A stretch of DNA of 38,380 bases. Origin: Fidelibacterota bacterium. Its GTDB lineage: Bacteria; Fidelibacterota; UBA2242. The DNA is taken from NCBI GenBank assembly GCA_030603165.1, contig JAUVYH010000006.1, forward strand, positions 1 through 38,380, in the 5' to 3' direction. Below are positions 29,939-38,133 of the stretch, in pieces. A program made the translations under genes and the position numbers. The notes beneath the pieces were generated by a model. It was given only the letters and a program-made list of their open reading frames with translations, was not told where the DNA came from and did no database searches. How positions within the stretch are numbered: position 1 is the first letter of the stretch; every line of letters starts with the position of its first letter.

Positions 29939-30964
29939 ATGAGTTGGGATATGAGTAAAAAACTACAAATACGAAATAGTACTGCTGAATTTCTTGTGTT
30001 TTCGAAACAAGCAGGTGAAAATACCATTGAGGTACGTATTGAAAATGAGACTGTTTGGCTCACGCAAAAATTACTTGCTGTACTTTTTGATGTAGAAGTG
30101 AATACAATCAATTATCATATTAAAGAAATTTATAAAGTTAGGGAACAAAGCGAAGAGGCAACTATTCGAAAAATTCGAACAGTTCAAACCGAAGGCAAAA
30201 GACAAGTAGAACGCGAAGTAGATTTCTTCAATCTCGATATGATTATCTCGGTTGGATATCGTGTAAATTCCGAAAGGGCAATGCAATTCAGGCAGTGGGC
30301 AACCAATGTGTTGCGCGATTTTGCCATACGCGGATATGTGCTTGATAAGGAACGCTTAAAAAATGGAGCATTTTTCAGTAAAGAATATTTTGATAATTTA
30401 CTTGCTGAAATACGCGAAATACGTGCCAGCGAGCGTAGGTTCTATCAGAAGATTACTGATATCTATGTTACGTCAATGGATTACAACAAAGATGCTGAAA
30501 TAACAAAAATATTTTTTGCCAGGGTACAAAACAAATTACATTTTGCCATTCACAGACAAACTGCTGCCGAGTTGCTAATTAACCGTGCCAATGCAGAAAA
30601 AGAGCACATGGGGTTAACTACCTGGAAAAATGCGCCCAATGGTAAAATAATAAAGACAGATGTTTCAGTTGCCAAAAACTACTTAACCGAGGTAGAATTA
30701 AAATCACTGGATCGGTTCGTAACCATGTATCTCGATTATGCTGAAGATCAAGCCGAACGTGGTATCCCCATGACTATGAACGACTGGGCGCTGAAACTCA
30801 ATGCCTTTTTGCAGTTCAACCAACGCGAAATACTCAGCAATCCCGGTCATGTTACAGCCGAAATTGCCAAAGCCTTTGCCGAAAGCGAATTTGAAAAATA
30901 CCGCGTGGTACAAGACCAATTGTATGAGAGCGACTTCGATAAATTGATGAAACAATTGAAATAG
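29939..30964 (+). CDS. RhuM-family protein
   Basis: VWLTQKLLAVLFDVEVNTINYHIKEIY, EVDFFNLDMIISVGYRVNSERAMQFRQWATNVLRDFAIRGYVLDKERLKNG. Confidence 0.9.
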   Translation: MSWDMSKKLQIRNSTAEFLVFSKQAGENTIEVRIENETVWLTQKLLAVLFDVEVNTINYHIKEIYKVREQSEEATIRKIRTVQTEGKRQVEREVDFFNLDMIISVGYRVNSERAMQFRQWATNVLRDFAIRGYVLDKERLKNGAFFSKEYFDNLLAEIREIRASERRFYQKITDIYVTSMDYNKDAEITKIFFARVQNKLHFAIHRQTAAELLINRANAEKEHMGLTTWKNAPNGKIIKTDVSVAKNYLTEVELKSLDRFVTMYLDYAEDQAERGIPMTMNDWALKLNAFLQFNQREILSNPGHVTAEIAKAFAESEFEKYRVVQDQLYESDFDKLMKQLK

Positions 30965-30980
30965 AATAGAAAAAGCGCAG

Positions 30981-31113
30981 CACATAACAAAGGCTTATAA
31001 GCAATGCGGGGTGAATTAGTAAAATGAAAAATATGAACATAAATAAACATTATAGCGGATTGAAAATGAAGTGCTTTTAAACGCCCAACGCTTCATACAC
31101 AAACCGTTATATG
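30981..31113 (+). other. attC-like site 2 (long form, weaker symmetry)
   Basis: CATAACAAAGGCTTATAAGCAATGCGGGG ... AACGCCCAACGCTTCATACACAAACCGTTATATG. Confidence 0.6.
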
Positions 31114-31193
31114 GAATTCCGAACCCCTCGAAACAAAAAAGAAAGTTTAATAAAGAAATAAATTTAACCTATAATATGGAAGGATAAACAAAA

Positions 31194-31592
31194 ATGAAAA
31201 TTACAGAAAATAAGTTATATTTTTCTTTCGTCTTGCTTGGTTTGTTTTATTTTGTAACCAAAGTAACTTTTTATATTCTTGATGTCTGTGGTACTACAGC
31301 ATTGATGCTTGGACTACTTGCTACAGTATTGACAATCTTAATTGGAATTGCTTCTTTTAAAGAATATAGCAAAAAAGCAAATAAACTTGTAGCACATTGG
31401 CTAGCTATTATAGGACCGCTGTTTATTCTCATTTACACTCCTATTTATATGACCACAAAAATGGGAATTCCAGTATTTCAATTCTCCACAGGAAAAATTA
31501 TAATACTCGTAATTTTTGAGTGTCTTGCAATTGCCCAACTTATTCTAAGTATTTTGATGTTCAAAGGTGTAAGAGAAAAAAATAAAAGTTAA
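31194..31592 (+). CDS. Small multi-pass membrane protein
   Basis: Several hydrophobic segments; sole ORF in its cassette. Confidence 0.6.
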   Translation: MKITENKLYFSFVLLGLFYFVTKVTFYILDVCGTTALMLGLLATVLTILIGIASFKEYSKKANKLVAHWLAIIGPLFILIYTPIYMTTKMGIPVFQFSTGKIIILVIFECLAIAQLILSILMFKGVREKNKS

Positions 31593-31683
31593 AGGAAATG
31601 ATTTATCAGAATTACGAAATATTCAAAAAGTTTTGGCGGGGTTCGGAACTCTGCGGTTTGCTTCGCAACCTTGCCCTTCGGGT

Positions 31684-31765
31684 CATATAACAGCGGATAA
31701 AAGGCTTCGTTTCACTTCGCCAAAATTGCCTTCGGCAACTTCCTTTATCCGCAAAACGTTATGCC
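31684..31765 (+). other. attC-like site 3
   Basis: CATATAAC, arms GCGGATAAAAGG / CCTTTATCCGC, CGTTATGCC. Confidence 0.85.
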
Positions 31766-31788
31766 TTATGATAAAAACATAAAAGGTC

Positions 31789-33165
31789 ATGAAAATAAAG
31801 GAGATAATACAAATGTTTAAAAAAATGAATGTTTTTAATGTAGCCGTCGGTGTACCGGCTTTTGTATCCATTTCCTTCTTTTGCTGCAGTTGCAACAAGA
31901 ATAAAGCAATCGTAAACGACGAATCCGTATTCCCCGAGCCGGCTGGAGGATGCGCGTTCTTCACACAAGAATTTACTTTGCCGCAGACACAGAGCGCACA
32001 ACAACTAGCCGATTACCTATCAACCGAGCACTTTGAGTATGACCTCGATGGCTGGTTTTTCTTCGGGAATCTGGTCGATCGTGTGGCGCCGGATGACATT
32101 GGGGTATTCTTTATCGCGGTACAGCGTATCGAGGAGTCGAATGACGGATTCCGTGTGCCTATGGTTCCGGCCATCGTTGGTTTCAATAGCATGTCCCTTG
32201 GGCATTATGAATTTAGAGGTTTCTTAACTCTGGACATAGACCCACTGATGACCGTGACATCCAATCCCTGGAGCGTGAGATTGAATTCACCTTTGCAGAC
32301 TGGGCCACTGATAACGATGGACCTCGTCTCGGGAAGCATGGGAGCGGCTGATGCGTTGTACCGCCTCACCGCCGATATTCCAGATATGCAGGGCGTCAGG
32401 CTCCGGGCGGAGGTGCAGATGCGCGACAGGCTCGGAGTTGTGAATGAAGGAGATGGGACAGCATCGTTCTTCCCACAGTTTTTAACTGAGGCACAGAGGG
32501 AGCAGATCATGGGGTCGTCTGTGCATACGGTTTCCAACTACCTTGAAACTTCCGGTGATCCGATGTCCTGCCAAGGGTCCTACTACTATTCACTGCCACT
32601 GATGGATGTGGAACAGTTCTCGATCATGCTCGATGACAGTCTTTTAAGCAACGGAAATGACGGATTGATGTGGATGGATTATGTCGTACAGGGCTACGAT
32701 CAGCGGGCGATTGAGGTCTTTAGTGAAGCGTCGTGGGACTTTTATGCCATTCAGCTCCCGGAAGCAAATGCCGCGATCATGGTCATCGAGATCAATAGTG
32801 CAACTGGTTCTCTTCCAATCGCAAAACTGTTCCGTTACGACAGTGACAGGACTCCCAATTATGCACGCAAGGCAGTGTATACATGGGCAATCAACGAGGT
32901 TAATATCGAAGCTGTGCCCGGGACGATATGGACAAGCCCGAAAACTGGACAAGAGTATGCCATGGAGCACCGCATCCAACTCACGTCAACGGATTATCCG
33001 GCAGACCTGACCATCAAAATGGTGATAAATAATCAGGAGATCGTGATTGATACAGCAAATACGATTAAGTATGAAGGCTTAGGGTCAGTTGAAGGGACGC
33101 TGGGTGGCTTACCAGTGACAGGCCAGGCTTTTGTAGAATTGCAGCCGAGTGGAAACTTTAAGTAG
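31789..33165 (+). CDS. Lipoprotein with AttH/CrtC-like lipocalin-fold domains
   Basis: CCSCNKNKA lipobox-like; GYDQRAIEVFSEASWDFYAIQL, YAMEHRIQLTSTDYPADLTIKM, YEGLGSVEGTLGGLPVTGQAFVEL; probable starts at 1789 or the internal Met. Confidence 0.65.
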   Translation: MKIKEIIQMFKKMNVFNVAVGVPAFVSISFFCCSCNKNKAIVNDESVFPEPAGGCAFFTQEFTLPQTQSAQQLADYLSTEHFEYDLDGWFFFGNLVDRVAPDDIGVFFIAVQRIEESNDGFRVPMVPAIVGFNSMSLGHYEFRGFLTLDIDPLMTVTSNPWSVRLNSPLQTGPLITMDLVSGSMGAADALYRLTADIPDMQGVRLRAEVQMRDRLGVVNEGDGTASFFPQFLTEAQREQIMGSSVHTVSNYLETSGDPMSCQGSYYYSLPLMDVEQFSIMLDDSLLSNGNDGLMWMDYVVQGYDQRAIEVFSEASWDFYAIQLPEANAAIMVIEINSATGSLPIAKLFRYDSDRTPNYARKAVYTWAINEVNIEAVPGTIWTSPKTGQEYAMEHRIQLTSTDYPADLTIKMVINNQEIVIDTANTIKYEGLGSVEGTLGGLPVTGQAFVELQPSGNFK

Positions 33166-33508
33166 AATGCACAACGACACATGATGGTCTCTTCCTTGTC
33201 GATGTCCGGATCAACGGAGCCGGTTAGGTTCGTCTCTATAACTCCTGACTAGCAAGTGCAGTACCTGAGACTTGGTGAGCTCAACGCAAAGTATGGCGGG
33301 CAGGCAAACGGCAAAGCGTTAGTTGCCGGCGCAAAGCAGTTTTCATATAGTCCCCAATCTCTGTTCGGGAAGATTATTGGGCAAAGTTAGTTACAGAAAT
33401 TAATAAAAATGGAATTACAATTAGGTTCATACCTTTTCATTTTGAATTCATAATATATTATTGAGATGATATAAAAAGAGAAAAGATTAAAAACAGAATA
33501 TAAATAAC

Positions 33509-33646
33509 AAGGCATAACATGCTATAAATTCAAGCGGTCAGAAAGTGCTAATATGAAACGAATTACAATAAATAAACGATACAGCGGTCTAACAGGTTGG
33601 TGCAATAAAATGCCCGCCTGAAATTTATAGCAAACCGTTAACGGTA
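33509..33646 (+). other. attC-like site 4 (long, VCR-size)
   Basis: AAGGCATAAC, arms TGCTATAAATTCAAGCGG / CCGCCTGAAATTTATAGCA, CCGTTAACGGTA. Confidence 0.85.
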
Positions 33647-33741
33647 ATTCAACGAAATGAAAATATGAGGATTTATATTTGCAATATTACTTGTAAATGA
33701 AAATATAAATATCTATATTTGCAAAAAGAAAGATATTTGAT

Positions 33742-34881
33742 ATGAATATAAAAGATTTTAAGGCTGGAAAATATGTAAAGCAAATCGAGTACTATTCATT
33801 TCTGCCCGAAAAAATTTTAAAAGAGTGGATAATATCATCACCCAAGATTAATCATTTATTGTCAGAAGCGAATAGATTACTTGGTGAACTAAATGCTTTT
33901 TCACAGTTAATTCCTGATGTCGATTTTTTTATAAAAATGCACATTTCAAAAGAAGCGATAACTTCAAGTAAGATTGAAGGAACAAAGACCAATATGGAAG
34001 AAGCTCTTTTGAAAGAAGACGAAATAAATCCTGAGAGAAGAGACGATTGGAATGAAGTTCAGAATTATATTAAAGCGATAAATTATTCTATTTCCGAACT
34101 AGACAAATTACCCTTATCAAATAGACTTTTAAAAAATACACACAAAGTATTATTAGAAAGTGTCCGTGGAAAACATAAATTACCGGGCGAATTCAGAAAA
34201 AGTCAGAACTGGATTGGCGCTACACTAAAAGATGCTATTTTCATACCGCCTCATCATAATGACGTGCCGGATTTGATGAGTGATTTAGAAAAGTTTTTAA
34301 ATAATAATGAGCTCTATGTTCCTCATTTAATTAAAATTGCAATTGCTCATTATCAATTTGAGACAATTCACCCGTTTTTGGACGGAAATGGTCGTTTAGG
34401 TAGGTTGATGATTACATTATATCTTGTGAGCAATGATATATTGAAAAAACCAGCTTTATATTTATCTGACTTTTTCGAAAAACACCGGAATTACTATTAT
34501 GACAATTTAATGCAAGTTCGATTAACAGATGATTTAGAGCAATGGATCACATTCTTTTTAGTTGGAGTAATAGAAACATCGAAATCCTCAATACAAGTTT
34601 TTAAAGATATAATAGAATTAAAAGCAAACATAGAAAACAAAAAATTACCAAAATTAGGAAGTAAAACAGAAAAGGGAATTCAATTATTGAAGATATTATT
34701 TCAAAACCCGATTATCACAGCAAATCAATTAGTTAATGAAATGAAAATTGCTCACTCAACGGCTAATCGATTACTCGCCGATTTTGAAAAACTTGGAATA
34801 CTTGATGAATATACGGGATTTAAGCGAAACAGGAAATTTATATTTAAAGAATATTTTGAAATTTTTAACAGAAATGAATAA
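33742..34881 (+). CDS. Fic-family AMPylase-type protein with C-terminal HTH
   Basis: HPFLDGNGRLGR Fic motif; inhibitory-type SSKIEG; C-terminal winged-helix-like TANQLVNEMKIAHSTANRLLADFEKLGIL. Confidence 0.92.
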   Translation: MNIKDFKAGKYVKQIEYYSFLPEKILKEWIISSPKINHLLSEANRLLGELNAFSQLIPDVDFFIKMHISKEAITSSKIEGTKTNMEEALLKEDEINPERRDDWNEVQNYIKAINYSISELDKLPLSNRLLKNTHKVLLESVRGKHKLPGEFRKSQNWIGATLKDAIFIPPHHNDVPDLMSDLEKFLNNNELYVPHLIKIAIAHYQFETIHPFLDGNGRLGRLMITLYLVSNDILKKPALYLSDFFEKHRNYYYDNLMQVRLTDDLEQWITFFLVGVIETSKSSIQVFKDIIELKANIENKKLPKLGSKTEKGIQLLKILFQNPIITANQLVNEMKIAHSTANRLLADFEKLGILDEYTGFKRNRKFIFKEYFEIFNRNE

Positions 34882-34887
34882 TAAAAC

Positions 34888-34957
34888 TACCGCTAACAAT
34901 GGCTATAAGCAATAGCTTCCTTACGTCAGCTACGGCTCATAGCCCAACCGTTGGCAC
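34888..34957 (+). other. attC-like site 5
   Basis: TACCGCTAAC, arms GGCTATAAGCAATAGCT / AGCTACGGCTCATAGCC, CCGTTGGCAC. Confidence 0.85.
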
Positions 34958-34980
34958 ACATAAAAAAGGAAGAAATCAAA

Positions 34981-35418
34981 ATGGAAGACAAAGAATACAA
35001 AGAATGGGAGAGTCAGATTGAGAAAGCAAAAAAGCATAACAATAAATTATTGATTGAATTTGAAAAGTGGCTGAAAAAGAAATCACTAAAACCAAATACA
35101 ATTAAAAATCATATTGACAATATTGAATTTTATGCCAATGATTTTTTACTTCGTTATGAAACAATTCCAATCGAAGAAGGTGCGTTAGAAATTGGAGGTT
35201 TTTTAGGAGGTTATTTTATTAGAAAAACAAGTTGGGCAAGCAAATATACAATTCAAGAAAATATTGCAAGTTTTAAGAAGTTTTACACTTTTCTAAATGA
35301 AATTGGGAAATTTTCAACTGGTGAATTAAAGGAAATGAAAGAATTAATAAAAGAAGAAAAACCAGATTGGATTGAAGAAGTAGAAAATTATTGGAATAAT
35401 ATAGGAGAAGATTGGTAA
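34981..35418 (+). CDS. Stand-alone protein resembling an integrase core-binding/SAM-like domain
   Basis: LLIEFEKWLKKKSLKPNTIKNHIDNIEFYANDFLLRYE; ORF-track start 34951 extends into the attC region. Confidence 0.5.
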   Translation: MEDKEYKEWESQIEKAKKHNNKLLIEFEKWLKKKSLKPNTIKNHIDNIEFYANDFLLRYETIPIEEGALEIGGFLGGYFIRKTSWASKYTIQENIASFKKFYTFLNEIGKFSTGELKEMKELIKEEKPDWIEEVENYWNNIGEDW

Positions 35419-35444
35419 AATGAAGAATACTAAACGAATACAAA

Positions 35445-35763
35445 AAATATTACAGTAAAAGATACAATTATTCACATTACTCAGCATAATAAAGAAGATT
35501 ATATCAGTCTTACAGATATGTTGAAATACAAAGAAAGTGGCGGACTGATTTTTAAATGGTTGAGTAATAAAAACACGATTGAATTTCTTGGAGTATGGGA
35601 AAAAATTTACAATCCGAATTTTAATTACACCGAATTCGGTGTAATTATGCAAGAAGCAGGTGTAAACGAATTGACGAATGAAAATGCCCAAAAATCTAAC
35701 AGCGCCGATGCTCTGCTGGATTTGGCTAATCTTGGAGAATCGGTCAAGCATATACGGTTTTGA
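35445..35763 (+). pseudogene. Chimeric fragment: KilA-N N-terminus fused to the amn C-terminal tail
   Basis: ITVKDTIIHITQHNKEDYISLTDMLKYKESGGLIFKWLSNKNTIEFLGVWEKIYNPNFNYTEFGVIMQEAGVNELTNEN then ADALLDLANLGESVKHIRF*. Confidence 0.75.
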
Positions 35764-35813
35764 GAAAAGCCGATTGTGTGAGGAATTTTATACAAAGCCG
35801 CGCAAAATTCCTG

Positions 35814-35842
35814 TTGACATTTCAAAGAAATATCTCTAACAT
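35814..35842 (+). promoter_or_regulatory. Sigma70-like integrase promoter
   Basis: TTGACA-N17-TAACAT, -10 ends ~7 nt before ATG at 35850. Confidence 0.7.
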
Positions 35843-35849
35843 CTGAATA

Positions 35850-36686
35850 ATGGTGAATGAAATATTAACAGGATATAAAAACAGGCTAATTCAAAAAAGA
35901 TACAGCAGTAATACTCAAAATATTTATTGCAAATATTTCAGGGATTTTTCTGATTATTTTAATAACGAAAAATTAGAAGAGATAACTATTGAAAAGATAA
36001 ATACCTATATAATAGAGCTGATACAAACAAAAAACATTTCCATCAGTCAACAAAACCAAAGAATAAATGCTATAAAATTTTACTATGAAAAAATACTTAG
36101 CAGAGATAAACAGTATTACGCACTTCATCGTCCAAAGAAAGAGCATAAGTTGCCTAAAGTATTAAGTAAAAATGAGGTGAAAAAGATATTAAACTCATGC
36201 AATAACATTAAGCACCGTAGTATCCTAATGTTGACATATTCAGCGGGATTAAGACGCAGTGAATTGATTGATATAAAAATTGCTGATATTGATTCAGAAA
36301 GAATGGTTATAAATATTATCGGAGCCAAAGGTAAAAAAGACAGAATATCTTTGTTGTCAGAGAACATGCTACAACTTCTAAGAATCTATTATAAAGAGTT
36401 TAAACCTAAAAAGTATCTTTTTGAAGGAGCTAAAGGAGGAAAATACTCTCCCACAAGTGTTGCAAATATTCTAAAAAATGCAAGTCTTAAAGCAGGAGTT
36501 AATAAAACCGTTACTCCACATATGTTACGGCACAGTTTTGCAACTCATCTACTTGAACAGGGAACTGATTTAAGGTATATTCAAGAATTGTTGGGACATA
36601 ACAGATCAAAAACTACGGAGATCTATACTCACGTATCTAAAAAGGCGATTGATAAAATAAGGAATCCGATAGATTATTTTTTTTAG
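35850..36686 (+). CDS. Tyrosine recombinase, XerC/D-like, lacking IntI-specific insertion
   Basis: Catalytic set R (AGLRRSE), K (KGKKDR), HxxR (HMLRH), H (LLGHN), Y (TEIYTHV); C-terminus KIRNPID resembles the end of IntI. Confidence 0.92.
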   Translation: MVNEILTGYKNRLIQKRYSSNTQNIYCKYFRDFSDYFNNEKLEEITIEKINTYIIELIQTKNISISQQNQRINAIKFYYEKILSRDKQYYALHRPKKEHKLPKVLSKNEVKKILNSCNNIKHRSILMLTYSAGLRRSELIDIKIADIDSERMVINIIGAKGKKDRISLLSENMLQLLRIYYKEFKPKKYLFEGAKGGKYSPTSVANILKNASLKAGVNKTVTPHMLRHSFATHLLEQGTDLRYIQELLGHNRSKTTEIYTHVSKKAIDKIRNPIDYFF

Positions 36687-36714
36687 GAGAATTGATATAA
36701 CTGTAAAAGAAAAA

Positions 36715-36778
36715 TATAAACAATTGTTTATACACGCCCAATTTGGCGGTATAAGAACAATGAGTATACACATACGTT
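36715..36778 (+). other. Candidate attI-like site, copy 2
   Basis: TATAAACAATTGTTTATA, hairpin TTATACaCGCC-CAATTT-GGCGGTATAA, then CACATACGTT. Confidence 0.65.
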
Positions 36779-36825
36779 GTGCGAAATTACACCGGCATTA
36801 AATACAAATTTGTTTTTAATTCATT

Positions 36826-37467
36826 ATGGCTGATAAAATAGTTACAGAGTTTTTTGAAACAGATGGGAAAAGCCTCTATTCGTGGAAACGTAAAGCGCAA
36901 TCTCTAAAAAAAGCAGCTGATATTATTTGGGAAGATTTTATTAAATACATTCGTCTTGGTGAAGGGAAAGATGCTAAAACACGCTATAGATTAGCACTTG
37001 TTAATTTAGATATTGCAGAAGTATCTTTAATGATATATGGATTAGCAATTGAAAATCTAGTAAAAGGTATAATAATATCTGAAAATCCAGAATTAATTAA
37101 AAATGGTAAAATAGATAAATGTTTAATATCACATAATTTGTCAAAATTATTATCAGAAGTGAATGTTACGTTAAAAAAAGGCAAGATTATTAGATCCCGC
37201 AAAACTACTATTTCTGAAATCTGGCGTATGAAATACCCCGGTTTAAATAAAAATGAAGATATAATAATAGATGAAAAAGAAATGATATTAATCTTAGAAG
37301 ATCATATAAAATGGAAAAGCAAATATCCTATTTCAAAAAATTCTAACCAATATACCATTACTGGATTACAGCCAAACTTTAAAATTATAATAGACCGTAT
37401 CTATAATAAATTAATGAATATGATAAATAGCAAATTAGAGGAAAATAACAAATGTTTGCCGGTGTAA
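36826..37467 (+). CDS. All-alpha protein, HEPN-like
   Basis: LDIAEVSLMIYGLAIENLVKGIIIS ... ISHNLSKLLSEVNV resembles HEPN-domain helices; no database confirmation. Confidence 0.5.
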   Translation: MADKIVTEFFETDGKSLYSWKRKAQSLKKAADIIWEDFIKYIRLGEGKDAKTRYRLALVNLDIAEVSLMIYGLAIENLVKGIIISENPELIKNGKIDKCLISHNLSKLLSEVNVTLKKGKIIRSRKTTISEIWRMKYPGLNKNEDIIIDEKEMILILEDHIKWKSKYPISKNSNQYTITGLQPNFKIIIDRIYNKLMNMINSKLEENNKCLPV

Positions 37468-37470
37468 CAT

Positions 37471-37612
37471 CGCACAACACGGTCAGGGCGGCTCCCGGTA
37501 AAAGGTAACACATGACAAGCAATGTTCATTCACTCCCAACCCAAATTGCTCAGGACCAACAGTCTGCCAGCATGGGCTTTCGCAACTTCGGATATGCCCC
37601 CGACGTTATCTG
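37471..37612 (+). other. attC-like site 6 (long)
   Basis: CGCACAACACGGTCAGGGC ... ATGCCCCCGACGTTATCTG. Confidence 0.7.
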
Positions 37613-37638
37613 ACATTTTTTCATTTTAGGAGATAGTT

Positions 37639-38133
37639 ATGAAGCAAAGTTTTAAAAAGAAGATTCTAGTAGGTTTAGCTATCGTCGGAGTTGGTGCACT
37701 CATAATATGGGTTGGTCCTCTTGCCCCCTCAAAAGAATTGGTTGTAACTATGAAACAACTGCCCAAGTTGGATGGTAGCGAAGAGACAAGTGTTGCTTAT
37801 TGTGTATATTATGTATGGGATAGCAAGCAAGAGGAACATCCATGGTGGGTTATATTCCAGGCACCTTTAGGGGATGATGGTTTCGAATGGGCAGTTCTAG
37901 AAGTTGCCGATGTGGGTGATTTATATGATACCGATAGATTTGTGAAATGCATGCAATCCGCTTCAAAATTTGACAATAATTGGTTTAGTAGCGAAATGCA
38001 TAGAGTTCAAAGGACCAGATTAGAAAAATTCCAACATATTTTCTTTGGAGGCGATGCCCTTGAAAAGGAAAAGGAGGCTATAAAACAGGTATTAAATTCT
38101 ACTGGTTTAACAAGAAATAAAAACAGCAGATAA
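37639..38133 (+). CDS. Small signal-anchor protein, unknown
   Basis: One N-terminal TM; stop codon TAA lies inside attC R''. Confidence 0.65.
   Translation: MKQSFKKKILVGLAIVGVGALIIWVGPLAPSKELVVTMKQLPKLDGSEETSVAYCVYYVWDSKQEEHPWWVIFQAPLGDDGFEWAVLEVADVGDLYDTDRFVKCMQSASKFDNNWFSSEMHRVQRTRLEKFQHIFFGGDALEKEKEAIKQVLNSTGLTRNKNSR

Noticed and set aside
33180-33340. Possible extra attC (GCACAACGAC ... AAGCGTTAGTTGCC) inside the AttH/CrtC cassette
   Set aside because: No paired arms found, and the enclosing cassette ends already pair 10/10 with each other
35850-36686. Calling the recombinase intI
   Set aside because: The IntI-specific insertion between the KGKKDR and HMLRH boxes is absent; motif similarity at the C-terminus alone is not enough
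26627-36776. Composite transposon or ICE bounded by direct repeats
   Set aside because: No transposase, relaxase or conjugation genes; repeats are explained by duplicated integrase modules
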